Positions 1 to 10,499 of a stretch of 64,000 nt of DNA are shown here, in pieces; within the stretch, counting starts at the first letter, position 1, and each line of letters opens with the position of its first letter. The DNA lies in the NCBI GenBank assembly GCA_002189035.1, contig NEEC01000010.1, positions 124,001-188,000 on the forward strand, given 5' to 3'. This DNA comes from Utricularia gibba. Taxonomy: Eukaryota > Streptophyta > Magnoliopsida > Lamiales > Lentibulariaceae. A program made the position numbers and the translations under genes. The notes under the pieces are model-generated. The model had not been told where the DNA came from. It made no database searches and was given only the letters and a program-made list of their open reading frames with translations.

Positions 1-210
1 GGTTACTTTTGCGCCTGCTATGCCATCTCGCTTTTCAGATATCGGTTGCCTGTTCTGCTGTAATTCGGCTGCTTTTCAGACTATGTTATATGGCCACCGC
101 TGTTAAATTTCTGACACATATTGATTTGTTGACTGGCGTTATTCTATCAGGGCTCCTTTTAGCAGCCTTTCAGAAGTCGATTATCCTCAACCGATTTATA
201 TCCCATCAAA
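1..210. repeat. Diverged direct repeat, copy 1
   Basis: This stretch is matched, with many substitutions and small gaps, by 1645-1862 in the same direction. Shared landmarks in the same order are a CTTTTCAGACT block, TCTGACATATATCGGT-like text, a CATCAG-AGCACCTTT-like block and CGATTTAT followed by CCCATCAAA. The copy is cut by the window edge, so its true start is unknown. No coding potential is evident; a 111-codon open frame across it matches no family I know. It may be an old tandem duplication of non-coding DNA. Confidence 0.6.
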
Positions 211-1644
211 TACATAATAAGTTTGAACAATGTCATAGTGTGAATATTGATGGACTAACCAACTTCATACTCATAGATCTAATAGAAAACTTTAATGAAA
301 CACTATTTAAATCTAAACAGAATTTTAAACACAAAATAACATGAAAGCCAACTTCTTCAAAGCTGCAACAATTACTCAATCATTTGTGTAATTATTCGAT
401 AAATTGTGTGCTAGTTAGTTTATATTAATAAGAGAGCTCTCAACAATAGAAATAAAATCTGATTTTCCACTATTTTCCTGCAAGCCTTATGGAAAAATTA
501 ACTCTATTAAATCATGATTCATTTGTGAATAAATGGAATTGTGTAGAAGACCGCGAACTAAAGTTATATCATATTGTTCTTAATTGGATATAACGACTTC
601 TAACGTAAAATTTTCCATCAAACCTTAAGAATCCTCCTATGCTCTCTCAATTATGCTTATTTTCAATGAATATCTCAAATTAACATATTAAATCTAGCAC
701 TACTATTAATATCTGAAACTAAGATTCTAGAATGCTCAATCAACCTTGAAATTTTATTGACATATGAATACTATATCTTATCCATTTAAAAACATCAGAA
801 ATCAACTTTATCACTAATTAAATAATTATCAAATTCATATGCAATATAGTAATAATGATAAATTCGTTTATATCATCGTCCATTTTTTTTGGAGAGGTTT
901 AAAAGTATAATATAAGCAATTAATAAGATATATAAAAATAAAAATTTTAATTTAAATAAGATATCAAGTAGATAAATCATATAAAATTACTTTAAAACTT
1001 AGGAGTTATATATGTCTAGCAACACCAACACAAAAAAGAGCTTTGAAAAAAAAATATATGTGTATATTATAACTAAATACCTATTCAAAATTGTGTTACA
1101 TAATTGAAAAATAGCTATAAGCAACTAACTTTTATTAAAAAAATGACATGAACAAAGATTAAACAATAATATAACATTCAATTTCAGTATAACATAAATG
1201 AAACATCATAAAAAGACAAATATAATCACTTACATGGATTTTGGGATGAAGAATTCAAGCGTCAATATTTTTGTTTGATTCACCAATGCGTCAAAATCCT
1301 AAAAATCAGACTTTGAATATGTTGTGGTTGAAAATCGGCGTAATGGCACTGACCGGTTTTCGATTATGGATGCTGCTGCACGAGTCGTGTCTAGTGGAGA
1401 TTTCAGTGTTTGTGTGGTGTGATCCAGTTAGTAGAAATGAAAGAAGACAAGGATTTTAACGTGAAAATCGTTGGAAAACGGAAAAACCAAGGAGCTATTC
1501 CACCGAAAAAATAACTTCACTAGATGGAAGTGAGGAAGCATGCAAGTTAGGAAGATGGGATTCGAATCCCTTCTCCTTTGGGGTTTCTGATATTTATTGG
1601 GGATATTGATCTGAATGAATTCTGAATTCTGCAAATGTCGACTT
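211..1644. other. AT-rich intergenic DNA, no gene seen
   Basis: Mostly AT-rich sequence with homopolymer runs. Positions 1245-1460 are less AT-rich; a short minus-strand frame there is protein-like in composition, but I recognise no family and it contains a stop. I see no convincing gene. Confidence 0.5.
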
Positions 1645-1862
1645 CTTTATGCACCTGCTGTACGTATCATGATCTTGTCCTTTAGATAACCGCCATCTAC
1701 TCTGTAATTGCCATAATTTCACTACTTTTCAGACTGTCCAAAAGGGCCGTTGTAGCAAATCTCTGACATATATCGGTCTATTGATCTGCAACATTCCATC
1801 AGAGCACCTTTCGCTCACTTTTCAAAGGTCGATTACCTTCATCCGATTTATCCCCCATCAAA
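1645..1862. repeat. Diverged direct repeat, copy 2
   Basis: Second copy of the repeat at 1-210, about 1.65 kb downstream in the same orientation. The best-conserved part is 1720-1862, ending in CCCATCAAA as in copy 1. Divergence is high, so the duplication is old. Confidence 0.6.
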
Positions 1863-2769
1863 ATATTTTTTGAATCTCATTTATATTGAGTGCCATCTTC
1901 TTTTATTTAAAAGCACCATATTATTTTATTTATTTAAAAAATAATTCATTTTTTAAAAAATAAAACTCTTTAAAATTAAAACAACACCCAAATCATTAAA
2001 TCCAAAAAAAGTTAAGATAAAATGCAAATAAGAACTCATTTCTTGATAATTTACAACGTTTTTATAAACCAAGTTAAATAACAAATGAAATAAAAAAGTT
2101 TGGATATTTGTCCCATTTCACCTTATCAATAAGATATGCGGTATACTCCAATACATCCACCTTTACCAAAGTAATCATTGCCCTACACCATCACAACATT
2201 GTTCTGCATCAAGGTAAAGTTAATATATTTTAATAAGTTTACAAAATATTAAATTTTCATAATTATTTTTTTTTATAAATTTTATGATTATATAATTAAT
2301 TTCTAAAAGTATACAATATGCTTACAGTTAGTATCAGTTTTTCCAACGTCTTCTTACCCATGGATTTAATGGAATTAGGCAGCTGGATTATAATATACAT
2401 ATATATATATAATAATGTATTACTGAAAAATAAAATAGGAGAAACAATTTATGAGAGAGAGGGATATGATAGTCATGTATCGCATTGCTGTATATCGAAC
2501 CGATATACGGGTAGTTATATTAAAAACCCCCTCACCGGTGCAGCTGCCATTTAATTTAATGTGCATTGATTGGCGAGGATAGAAGTTGCTGTGTATTTTG
2601 TCGTCAAGCCAACCACTCCGTTGCCGTTGCCTTCAGAGACGGAGGTGCAACTTGGGCTCTGCAGACCAAGAGTTGGTTCGGAGTAGGAGAGGCAAACTTT
2701 ACAATGATCAAGTCCTAGTGTAGTTGGGTAGATTGCTCCTGTTTCCTGCTTCCTGCTTCCTGCCTAAGG
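1863..2769. other. Upstream region of the lectin kinase gene
   Basis: AT-rich sequence with a short alternating AT stretch at about 2390-2417. From about 2555 to the ATG at 2770 the base composition becomes more balanced, as expected for a 5' leader. I see no TATA box at a convincing distance and cannot place the transcription start. Confidence 0.4.
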
Positions 2770-4719
2770 ATGTCGGCGGCTGTGTTCGGTGTTCTTATCT
2801 TCATTTCTCAGATCTCAGCGGCCGCTTCGGATGGCTCTTCCTTGTTCTTCAATGAATTCAAATCAGGAGACCTAGTCCTCGATGGCGTGGCCCAGATCGA
2901 ACATCGTTTGCTCCGGCTGTCCAATGCCTCCAAGTTAGTCACGGGCCATGCCTTCTATCCAACCCCCTTCGTGTTCAAGGATTCTTCTGTGGTTTCCTTC
3001 TCAACCCAATTTGTGTTTCAAATAGAGCCAATCATCAGTGAAATCAGTGGCCAGGGGTTGGCTTTCGTGGTGGCGCCGACCAAGACTCTCTCTCCCTATG
3101 CCAGAGGTTACATTGGTCTCTTCAACGAGTCCAACAACGGCAACTCCTCAAACCACGTGTTTGCAATTGAGTTCGACACCATTGCCAACCCCGAGTTCAA
3201 CGAGACCGATGGAAACCATGTCGGCATTGATATCAACAGTATCAGATCCGTGATGGCAAAGCCTGCGGGGTACTACGATCCACGAACAGGGCAATTCCTG
3301 AGCTTGAATCTCAATTCTAGCCAGCCAATCCAGGCTTGGGTTGATTACAATGGAACCTCTCAAACAATCCAGGTCGCCATAGCTCCGGTGCCCTCCCAAA
3401 AACCGAAACTTCCTCTCCTTTCGCTCAGGTACGATCTTTCAACGGTCATAAATCGGCAGCACATGTATGTTGGTTTCTCTACTGCTCCTTTTATAACCTC
3501 CCATTACATATTGGGATGGAGCTTTGCCGTCAACGGCGAGGCAAGCCCTTTAAATCTATCCAAGCTTCCCAAGGTTGGTCCCCAGAAACCTTCAAAGTTC
3601 TTGGAATTTGGTTTGCCCGAGATTATTTTTGTTTCATTGCTCCTGGTCTGCTTGGGTTTAGCTTGTTACGCGAGGAGAAGGTGGAAGTTTTCTGAGGAGA
3701 TTGAAGGTTGGGAGCTAGACTACATATCCCATAGATTCAAATTCAAGGATTTGTACTCAGCCACCAAAGGTTTTACAGACACACGAGTATTAGGTGTAGG
3801 AGGATTTGGGAAAGTGTACAAGGGCGTAGTGCGTCGTACCAATACCGAAGTTGCGGTGAAGAGGATTTCTCACAATTCAAGACAAGGGATTAAAGAATTT
3901 GTGGCGGAAATTGTGAGCATTGGGAGGCTCCGCCACAGGAATCTTGTGCCACTACTGGGATATTGCCGGAGAAAGGGAGAACTTCTGTTGGTGTATGAAT
4001 ACATGCCCAATGGAAGTTTGGACGCCTACCTTCATGGTCAGTCCAGTCATAAGATGGATTGGGGACAAAGATTCCACATCATAAAAGGAGTAGCTTCGGG
4101 GCTGCTGTACTTGCACGAAGAGTGGGAGCAAGTTGTGATCCACAGAGACATAAAACCAAGCAACGTGCTACTGGATGGAAAGTGGAATGCAAGATTAGGT
4201 GATTTTGGCCTGGCCAGATTGCACGATCATGGAGCCGACCCTTCTACCACTAGAATTGTGGGTACTCTTGGATATCTTGCTCCCGAGCACACAAAAACCG
4301 GAAAGGCCACGACGAGCAGTGATGTGTATGGTTTTGGTGCCCTGTTGCTTGAGGTGGCAACGGGTAGGCGACCCATAGAACCCAACATGTCACTAATAGA
4401 CTGGGTGCTTTCTCTGTGGAGCAAAAATGAAATTATGGGTGCTGTAGATCCAAATCTAGAGGGTAATTTCTCCAAAGATGAAGTGGAGTTGGTGCTGAAA
4501 CTTGGATTACTATGTTCTCATATTCGTCCAGAGGTTCGTCCGACCATGAGAGATATCGTGATGTATTTGGAGGATCCATCCGCATTGCCTGAACTCCAGC
4601 TTTCTGGTCCCAAGGATTTTTGGTATCACGAAGGATTCGACTCATTCCTGTCATCATCGTCGATGGGGCCCTCCGGCGCCTTCTCCATATCAAGTTCGAT
4701 TATCGCCACTGGCCGTTGA
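2770..4719 (+). CDS. L-type lectin-domain receptor kinase (LecRK)
   Basis: Single-exon gene for a 649-residue plasma-membrane receptor kinase; L-type LecRKs are typically intronless and of this length. Residues 1-20 look like a signal peptide. A legume-type lectin domain spans about 24-265, with GLAFVVAP near 97, an EFDT strand near 134 and the NHVGIDIN segment near 150, which in legume lectins contributes to metal and sugar binding. A single membrane span lies at about 284-302, followed by a basic stop-transfer stretch. The kinase has its glycine loop at 342-349, lysine at 364, HRD at 458-460, DFG at 478-480 and an APE motif near 504, so it looks catalytically competent and of the RD class. 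The tail is serine-rich. The start is the first ATG of the frame and directly precedes the signal peptide. Family members sense extracellular signals in defence and development; the ligand cannot be read from sequence. Confidence 0.93.
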   Translation: MSAAVFGVLIFISQISAAASDGSSLFFNEFKSGDLVLDGVAQIEHRLLRLSNASKLVTGHAFYPTPFVFKDSSVVSFSTQFVFQIEPIISEISGQGLAFVVAPTKTLSPYARGYIGLFNESNNGNSSNHVFAIEFDTIANPEFNETDGNHVGIDINSIRSVMAKPAGYYDPRTGQFLSLNLNSSQPIQAWVDYNGTSQTIQVAIAPVPSQKPKLPLLSLRYDLSTVINRQHMYVGFSTAPFITSHYILGWSFAVNGEASPLNLSKLPKVGPQKPSKFLEFGLPEIIFVSLLLVCLGLACYARRRWKFSEEIEGWELDYISHRFKFKDLYSATKGFTDTRVLGVGGFGKVYKGVVRRTNTEVAVKRISHNSRQGIKEFVAEIVSIGRLRHRNLVPLLGYCRRKGELLLVYEYMPNGSLDAYLHGQSSHKMDWGQRFHIIKGVASGLLYLHEEWEQVVIHRDIKPSNVLLDGKWNARLGDFGLARLHDHGADPSTTRIVGTLGYLAPEHTKTGKATTSSDVYGFGALLLEVATGRRPIEPNMSLIDWVLSLWSKNEIMGAVDPNLEGNFSKDEVELVLKLGLLCSHIRPEVRPTMRDIVMYLEDPSALPELQLSGPKDFWYHEGFDSFLSSSSMGPSGAFSISSSIIATGR

Positions 4720-5534
4720 ATTGTATGACTGTTGTAATCAATTAATAATTGTATTTCAATTGTCCTTGTCTCTCTTAGGGATATTTATCTTCATTTGAAT
4801 AATATAAATGCAGGAATATAAACTATATTGATGTTTTGTTAATCTAAATTCAATGAACTGAGTTATACAAGATTTTAAAAGTGAAATATATGATTCTAGT
4901 AATTGTTATAAGGTATATTTTGATCATTTTTATAACATAAGTGATTTTACCAGCTAATTTTAGTATTAAATGATTTTAGATCATTTGTGTCAATTGAAAT
5001 GTATAAAATGTTATTTTGTATTAATAATTGAATGAAAATAATTCATATAATAAAGAAATACCACCCTTTAAATAATTTTTAGTTACTTAAGATATTTTAT
5101 AAATTGTACAATAATTTTAAATATATGTAATTATTTAATTTAAAAATAATTATATATTTATTGAATCAAAGTCGACCTTAACTATGACCAAGTGGTGTAA
5201 TAATAGAAAAATAAATATTAAAGCAAATGAAGAATAATAAATAGAAATAAATTATGAATTGTATATTTCTCTTTCCAAACATTTAAACTTGATTATACAA
5301 ATTAATTATATATTTCTCAATTAATATAAAATATAAATCAATACAATAATTTGTAAATATATATATGTTATTAACTTTATCAGCATCATACAAATAAATA
5401 CTTAGAATGTTTAATAATGTTAACTTAAATAAACAAACAAGAATTAATTTTTTGTTCAAGAAATTTAACTAAATGAATACTAACATGGATATTCATGTTG
5501 ATTCAATAGATATAAGAGGTAATATGTATGTGTT
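4720..5534. other. 3' flank of LecRK and AT-rich intergenic DNA
   Basis: Contains several AATAAT/AATATAA-like sequences within 100 bases of the LecRK stop that could serve polyadenylation. The rest is very AT-rich and I see no gene. It ends at the inferred left end of an Athila-like LTR. Confidence 0.5.
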
Positions 5535-6490
5535 TGATAACACATATTTTTGAGTGTTTAAGAATAATAAAATAATTAATATTTTTCTATAAAACTCGAA
5601 TTTTATTGTGTATTTGTGTTTTTTGATTAGTGGTATTGTTGGTCTTTTATCCTAATTAGAATTGAATCCAGATTTAGTCTCAATCTTAGTTTTAGTTATT
5701 CTCTTCAATAATGCAACATGTTTTAGCAACTCAAAACCTAAGAAGCTGAAAGTGTACAGTAGAGATGGCAAAAAAATAGGGGAAAAAAGCTGAAAATAGA
5801 AGATACCAAATTTCAAGATAACAAAAAATGAATTTTGAACATGACGAGGAGTGAGAAAATATCTCTACAACTTTAAACAACCCAAAAACAATTTTGGAGA
5901 AGGGAGTAAGAAAGAAATCGTAGCAAAACCATCAAGGATAAAGAAAACGAATCCAAGATCCAAACTTACCTCTAAATTTTCCTTTGTTTATCAAGAACAC
6001 TATTCTTAGTCGGGAATAATTTCAGCTTTCCACGCGAACTATTTATGATTTCAGTTTCTATTTATGTTTCTTGTTGTTGCATTGTGACATAAACATGTTT
6101 TGACTACTATGCTATGAACTTGTTTCATTTTACTTCAGCATAAGTGGCTGAATACATGTAGGGCTCGTTTGGTAGAAGGTGTTATATGGCGTTGTGTTAA
6201 ATAACACATCATAATCAGTAGTTTGGTACATAGTGTTATATAACACTATGGATTACATATCCTAACAAATTTCTTATTTAACACATTATTTATAATGAAA
6301 CACAAACCCATCTACCACATGGGTTTATTAATCCCATGATAATAAAAGACAAAAACACCCTTTTATTTTATAAAAAAGTTTTTCCCTCCAATAATCATAT
6401 TTGTTCCCTCCATTTTTGTCAATGAATTAGGGTTAGTTCTTTTTATTGGGCTCACATATTTTCGTGTGTAGCTAAGCAGTTTGAAATCTG

Positions 6491-6849
6491 ATGGCACAGA
6501 ATGGAGGAAACAAAAGGAAAGAAAACATCGAGATCAGCAAGGGAAAATGACGTTTGTGGTCACTTTATGAAGAAAAATTATTGGTTCAAGCTATGAAGGA
6601 GATTATTTCTATCGGATGGAAATCTGAAAATGAGTTCAAATTAGGTTATTTGCAAGCCATTAAGATAATAATTCTTAGGCATATGCCAAATTCGAACTTG
6701 CGTGCAATACCCCATATTCAGTCAAAGATTCATGGCTGGAAATCAAGCTATACGGCTTTGTCCTGTGTGTTGGCAAAGTCAGGAATGGGTTGGAATGACT
6801 CCTCAAAGACCATAAAACATTAAATGAATTATGGAGGAAATGATTAAGG

Positions 6850-6880
<31 letters not shown>

Positions 6881-7491
6881 AAAACTTTCTATTATTTAAA
6901 CTAATTTTCATTGAGTTGAAGGCCATACCTAATGCAGAGAAAGTAAGAGACAAATCATTTCTTTATTATACTGATTGGGTTGAGATATTCGGCAAGGATC
7001 GGGCTATAGAATACATGGCTACTGACTTGTATTCTGCATCAACTAATATCTCTCAAGATTTGCATCTCGATGATAACTTTGATTCATTTGAAAATATGGA
7101 TGCTGAAGTGAATAAAGGAAAGACAAGATCATTTGAAAGCATGCATGATTTGGATACAAGTCCTGAGTCACATGCAGGAGAAAAGAAGAAAAGACGTCGT
7201 ATTAATCCAGCAGAAGATTTAATAACTATTATTGCAGATGCTGTCAAAAGTCAGGTAGCCCAAATTGAAAAACTTTCTACGAGGATAGGATATGAGCATG
7301 ATTTGGCTGCAAAGCAGATACAAGTAGTTACGACTTTAGAACAGATGTCTATTCATATGGACGTAATGCAGCGTGTTGAAGCGGCAAAACATATTTTTAC
7401 AGATCAACAAACTCTTCATATATTTTTAGGCCTCAAGGATAATGATAAAGAAGAGATGGTGAAGGGAATGCTGAAGAAGATTAATGTGTAG
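6491..7491 (+). pseudogene. Harbinger ORF1: Myb/SANT-like DNA-binding protein, disrupted
   Basis: The likely start is ATG 6491. An in-frame TGA at 6547 breaks the frame 19 codons in, after which a Myb/SANT-like domain continues from about 6550. The frame then shifts near 6815-6825, before a plausible intron of about 6849-6921. The second exon, 6922-7491, carries the conserved AEKVRDKSFLYYTDWVEIFG stretch, an acidic serine-rich linker, a basic KKKRRR nuclear-localisation-type cluster and a helical tail. In this family the protein binds subterminal DNA and helps the transposase enter the nucleus and cut. With two lesions the gene is unlikely to make a full product. Confidence 0.85.
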
Positions 7492-8100
7492 TTTTCATGT
7501 TATTTTGCTAGTTGAATTTTCATGTTGATGCTTCTTTCAGAATATTAGAAAAATATGCTTTTTCCCATTTTGTAGTGTTAAATTTAAAACACTATTTATG
7601 CTTATTTTGTATCTCTTAATAGTGAGCATGTATCATGTAGCATGTGTTTTGTTTTAAATTATTAATTATATTTAAATGTATTTATACATTGAATACGAAC
7701 ACCTTAATTGCCCTTAATGATTGAGATAATGATGTGAAGTCTAACCACCATCGTCATCTCTCATATTAATTATTTGTTTTGATGACTTAGCATTTGAAGT
7801 AGTGGATATAAATATAACACGTGAAAGTAGTGAGGTCTACGCACCATTATCACAACTCTTAGCCACAATTTATTGGCATCAGAATGACATCCATTTTAAA
7901 ACAGATTTAAGTAAATAATAATGAAGTGTAAAAAATTACAATATTTCATTATAACAAAGAAAAATATGGAATCAAGGCATCATTGTCAATACATAAATTA
8001 AGTTTACATAAACCACTTGAATCCATCATTCTTACATATCAAAATGACCTATTGATTCGTCAAAACAAGTTTCCAAAGATGATAAGACAATGATAAAGCT

Positions 8101-9444
8101 TCATCTCCTTGTTGACCACTCATTGTAGATTGTAATTGCTAATTGATCACATGAAGCTGCCCAAGTGACCGATGGATCAAGAGTCTCAATAAAATCATCA
8201 CCATCAACAAGACTCTCATAAGGATCATTCACGTCCACAGTCCTAATGAAATTGTGAATGAGAGCACAAGCCATGATTATAAGATTTAGCTTTTTTACCG
8301 GATAGAAACAAGCATCGCAAATAATTGCCCATCTCATCTTCATCAATCCCCAAGCTCGCTCAATGACATTTCTTGCTGTTGCATGTCTCATATTATAATA
8401 TTCCTTATAATTTTGTGGTGATACAGAACCAACTCCCCATTCTTTTAAATGGTATCGAACAAAGCGAAATGGTGTAAGAAATCCTTCACAATTCATGTAA
8501 CCATTGTCGCATAAATAATAATAACCTAAAATATCATGAAACAAATGATTAATTATGTATAAGAGTGTATTATTTTAAATATCAACAATCAATATGATTC
8601 TTGAAAACCATGTTCTCTTGTGAGAGCATCACGCAATACTCTTCCATCAGCTGCTGATCCTTCCCATCCCGATAAGATATATATAAAATTCATGTTTATA
8701 TCACATACACCTAAAACATTAACACACACAAAACCTTTACGACAATGATATCGGGCCTGCTCACTTGCATTGACTTTGGCTTGAATATAAGTTCCATCCA
8801 AAGCTCCCAAACAACCCTGTACAAATTCAAAAGCATGAAGAAATAATAAAACATAGTTGTTATATTATGAATTCTTAGCAACTACCATACCTTAAAATAT
8901 TTCCATGGTCCATCAGTAGTATTTTCATTGATTGATTGAGGCTTTGCAATAAGTAACGGATGCAATTTAATAATCGTTTGAAGTACCTCATGAAAATAAT
9001 AATGGATGGTTCATTTAGATCTCTTAAAATCATGCGATTGTATACGCACTTTTTTATGGTGAGCTAAAACTCTCAAAAAAATTGCAACTTTTTCAGATAA
9101 GCTAACATGCTTAGAATTATTCAATCCACCAACATCATGCAAAAGTGTGCATAATCTTCCAAAAGCATTTCTTGTCATTCTTAAATTGTCCAAGCAAGCA
9201 AGATCACTGATGCAAATCATTTCTCGAAGATGCATAATTTGTCCGCAAAGTCTTCCAATCATTGAATATTTTCGTTTTTAGGTCTTTTCCCATAATACAA
9301 ATCAAGTATAGCCGCAAATAACAACAACGGGGTAAGATGAATTTTGTGCAAAATCAACATCACTGCAAGATTTGATTTTGATATCATCCTAATTATAAAA
9401 AAAAAAATTACTGCACGAGATGGTCGAAATATGAAATAGAGCAA
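8101..9444 (-). pseudogene. Harbinger transposase (HARBI1-like, DDE_Tnp_4), disrupted
   Basis: Read from right to left, an N-terminal segment (9444-9259) breaks by a frameshift at about 9262. The next segment runs to an in-frame TGA at 9011-9013 and continues to about 8893. After introns at about 8820-8892 and 8530-8588, the catalytic core follows. The three acidic residues expected of the family are present: D in GALDGTYI, D in YYLCDNGY and E in VIERAWG, together with the SAADGRVLRDA segment. The C-terminus ends at 8101. The active site is therefore intact while two upstream lesions block expression of a full protein. This suggests the copy was active fairly recently. Confidence 0.85.
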
Positions 9445-10332
9445 TCAACATACATTAACTTAATCTAAGCATACCTATCAAAATCCTCAGAACGGTAGAA
9501 AGTTTGTAAACACTCCCTGCCCTAATTTGTTGCCCCCTCTTTCTCTCTCTTGCGTGAGTTGAAGGTCACACTCTTTTATATTAAATATATATATTAAAAT
9601 ATGGGCATTTTAGTAAAATCATATATAACCCAAATTATAAAACTTCTAACTAAACACATGTTAAATAATACTATGTTATTTAAAACTTTCTACCAAACTA
9701 CATTGATGTTTTTAAGTCACTTATTTTAGTATAAAATAATCTCATTATATTTAAGACCGTGTAAACTAAAATATGCTACCAAACGAGCCCGTAATGTCTT
9801 GAGGAAGAAGATGGTGTGCATGATTATTACTTTTTAGACTACATTAGCTTGATAATCAGACCATTTCTTTATCAAACTAGAGTAGATCCAGAAGGAAGAA
9901 TTGGTTATGTTTATCATAAACAACCTAACTAAAAGTAGACCAAAAGTTAGGAAAATTAAGGGTTTGAATAGACTTGAATCATTGTATTGTAGATGAATAA
10001 TTATCAAGTTGGGTGATTAAGTGTAGTAATTATCATGTCACTTCTAGAAGCCTCAAGTCATTGTATTACCTTATTCTAGTTAGTAGTCGAATCAGTTTAT
10101 CATTTCTTACTACATTTTATCATAAACCTGGCTTACACTTAGGTTAGACTAAATCTCTTATCCTTGACACAAATTGAATGCATTGACTTCACATAGCAAG
10201 CATCTACACTTCGTGTTTGACCTTAATCACTATGCTCATATTTGTTGTATGATTGGATGTGAAGTATGATTATAAATTTATTTGATAGAAAAAATTGTAT
10301 ATTCACAAGTGTGCTAAATTTTTCATTTATCA

Positions 10333-10355
10333 CATTGGAGCCGTTGCTGGGGAGC
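10333..10355 (+). other. Primer-binding site of Athila-like element 1
   Basis: Immediately after the LTR end TTATCA comes TTGGAGCCGTTGCTGGGGAG, close to the TGGCGCCGTTGCCGGGGA consensus complementary to the 3' end of tRNA-Asp in Athila/Tat elements. Two or three positions have drifted. Confidence 0.8.
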
Positions 10356-10499
10356 GGTGTTTGGTTATTGTGTGTTTCAGTTGATGCATTTGCATTCTTC
10401 AGGTGCAGATAATCTTGTTTTCTATCCTGAAATCGAGAGAACTGTCAATAAGAACCACACAAGAGTGAGAGAAGTAGCAAGGTTGAGAAGACTCCTTAT

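Larger units (their letters stand above)
6161..9790. mobile_element. PIF/Harbinger DNA transposon, about 3.6 kb
   Basis: Terminal inverted repeats GGGCTCGTTTGGTA and TACCAAACGAGCCC are perfect over 14 bases. The element is flanked by GTA on both sides (6158-6160 and 9791-9793), a 3-bp target duplication as for this superfamily. It carries the two expected genes in convergent orientation: a Myb/SANT-like accessory protein on the + strand and a DDE transposase on the - strand. Both are broken by single lesions, so it is probably non-autonomous now, although it kept both termini. It sits inside the 5' LTR of the Athila-like element. Confidence 0.92.
5535..10332 (+). repeat. 5' LTR of Athila-like element 1, split by a Harbinger insertion
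   Basis: The LTR starts TGATAACACATATTTT and ends TTATCA just before the primer-binding site. Removing the Harbinger element and one copy of its 3-bp target leaves about 1165 bp. The parts on both sides of the insertion match, in order and in reverse complement, the solo LTR at 14576-15640: for example AAGAACACTATTC near 5995 and the CACTATGCTCATATTTGTTG block near 10230. Confidence 0.75.

Noticed and set aside
9-344. 111-codon open frame at the left edge
   Set aside because: No known domain, low-complexity composition, and it runs across a non-coding repeat.
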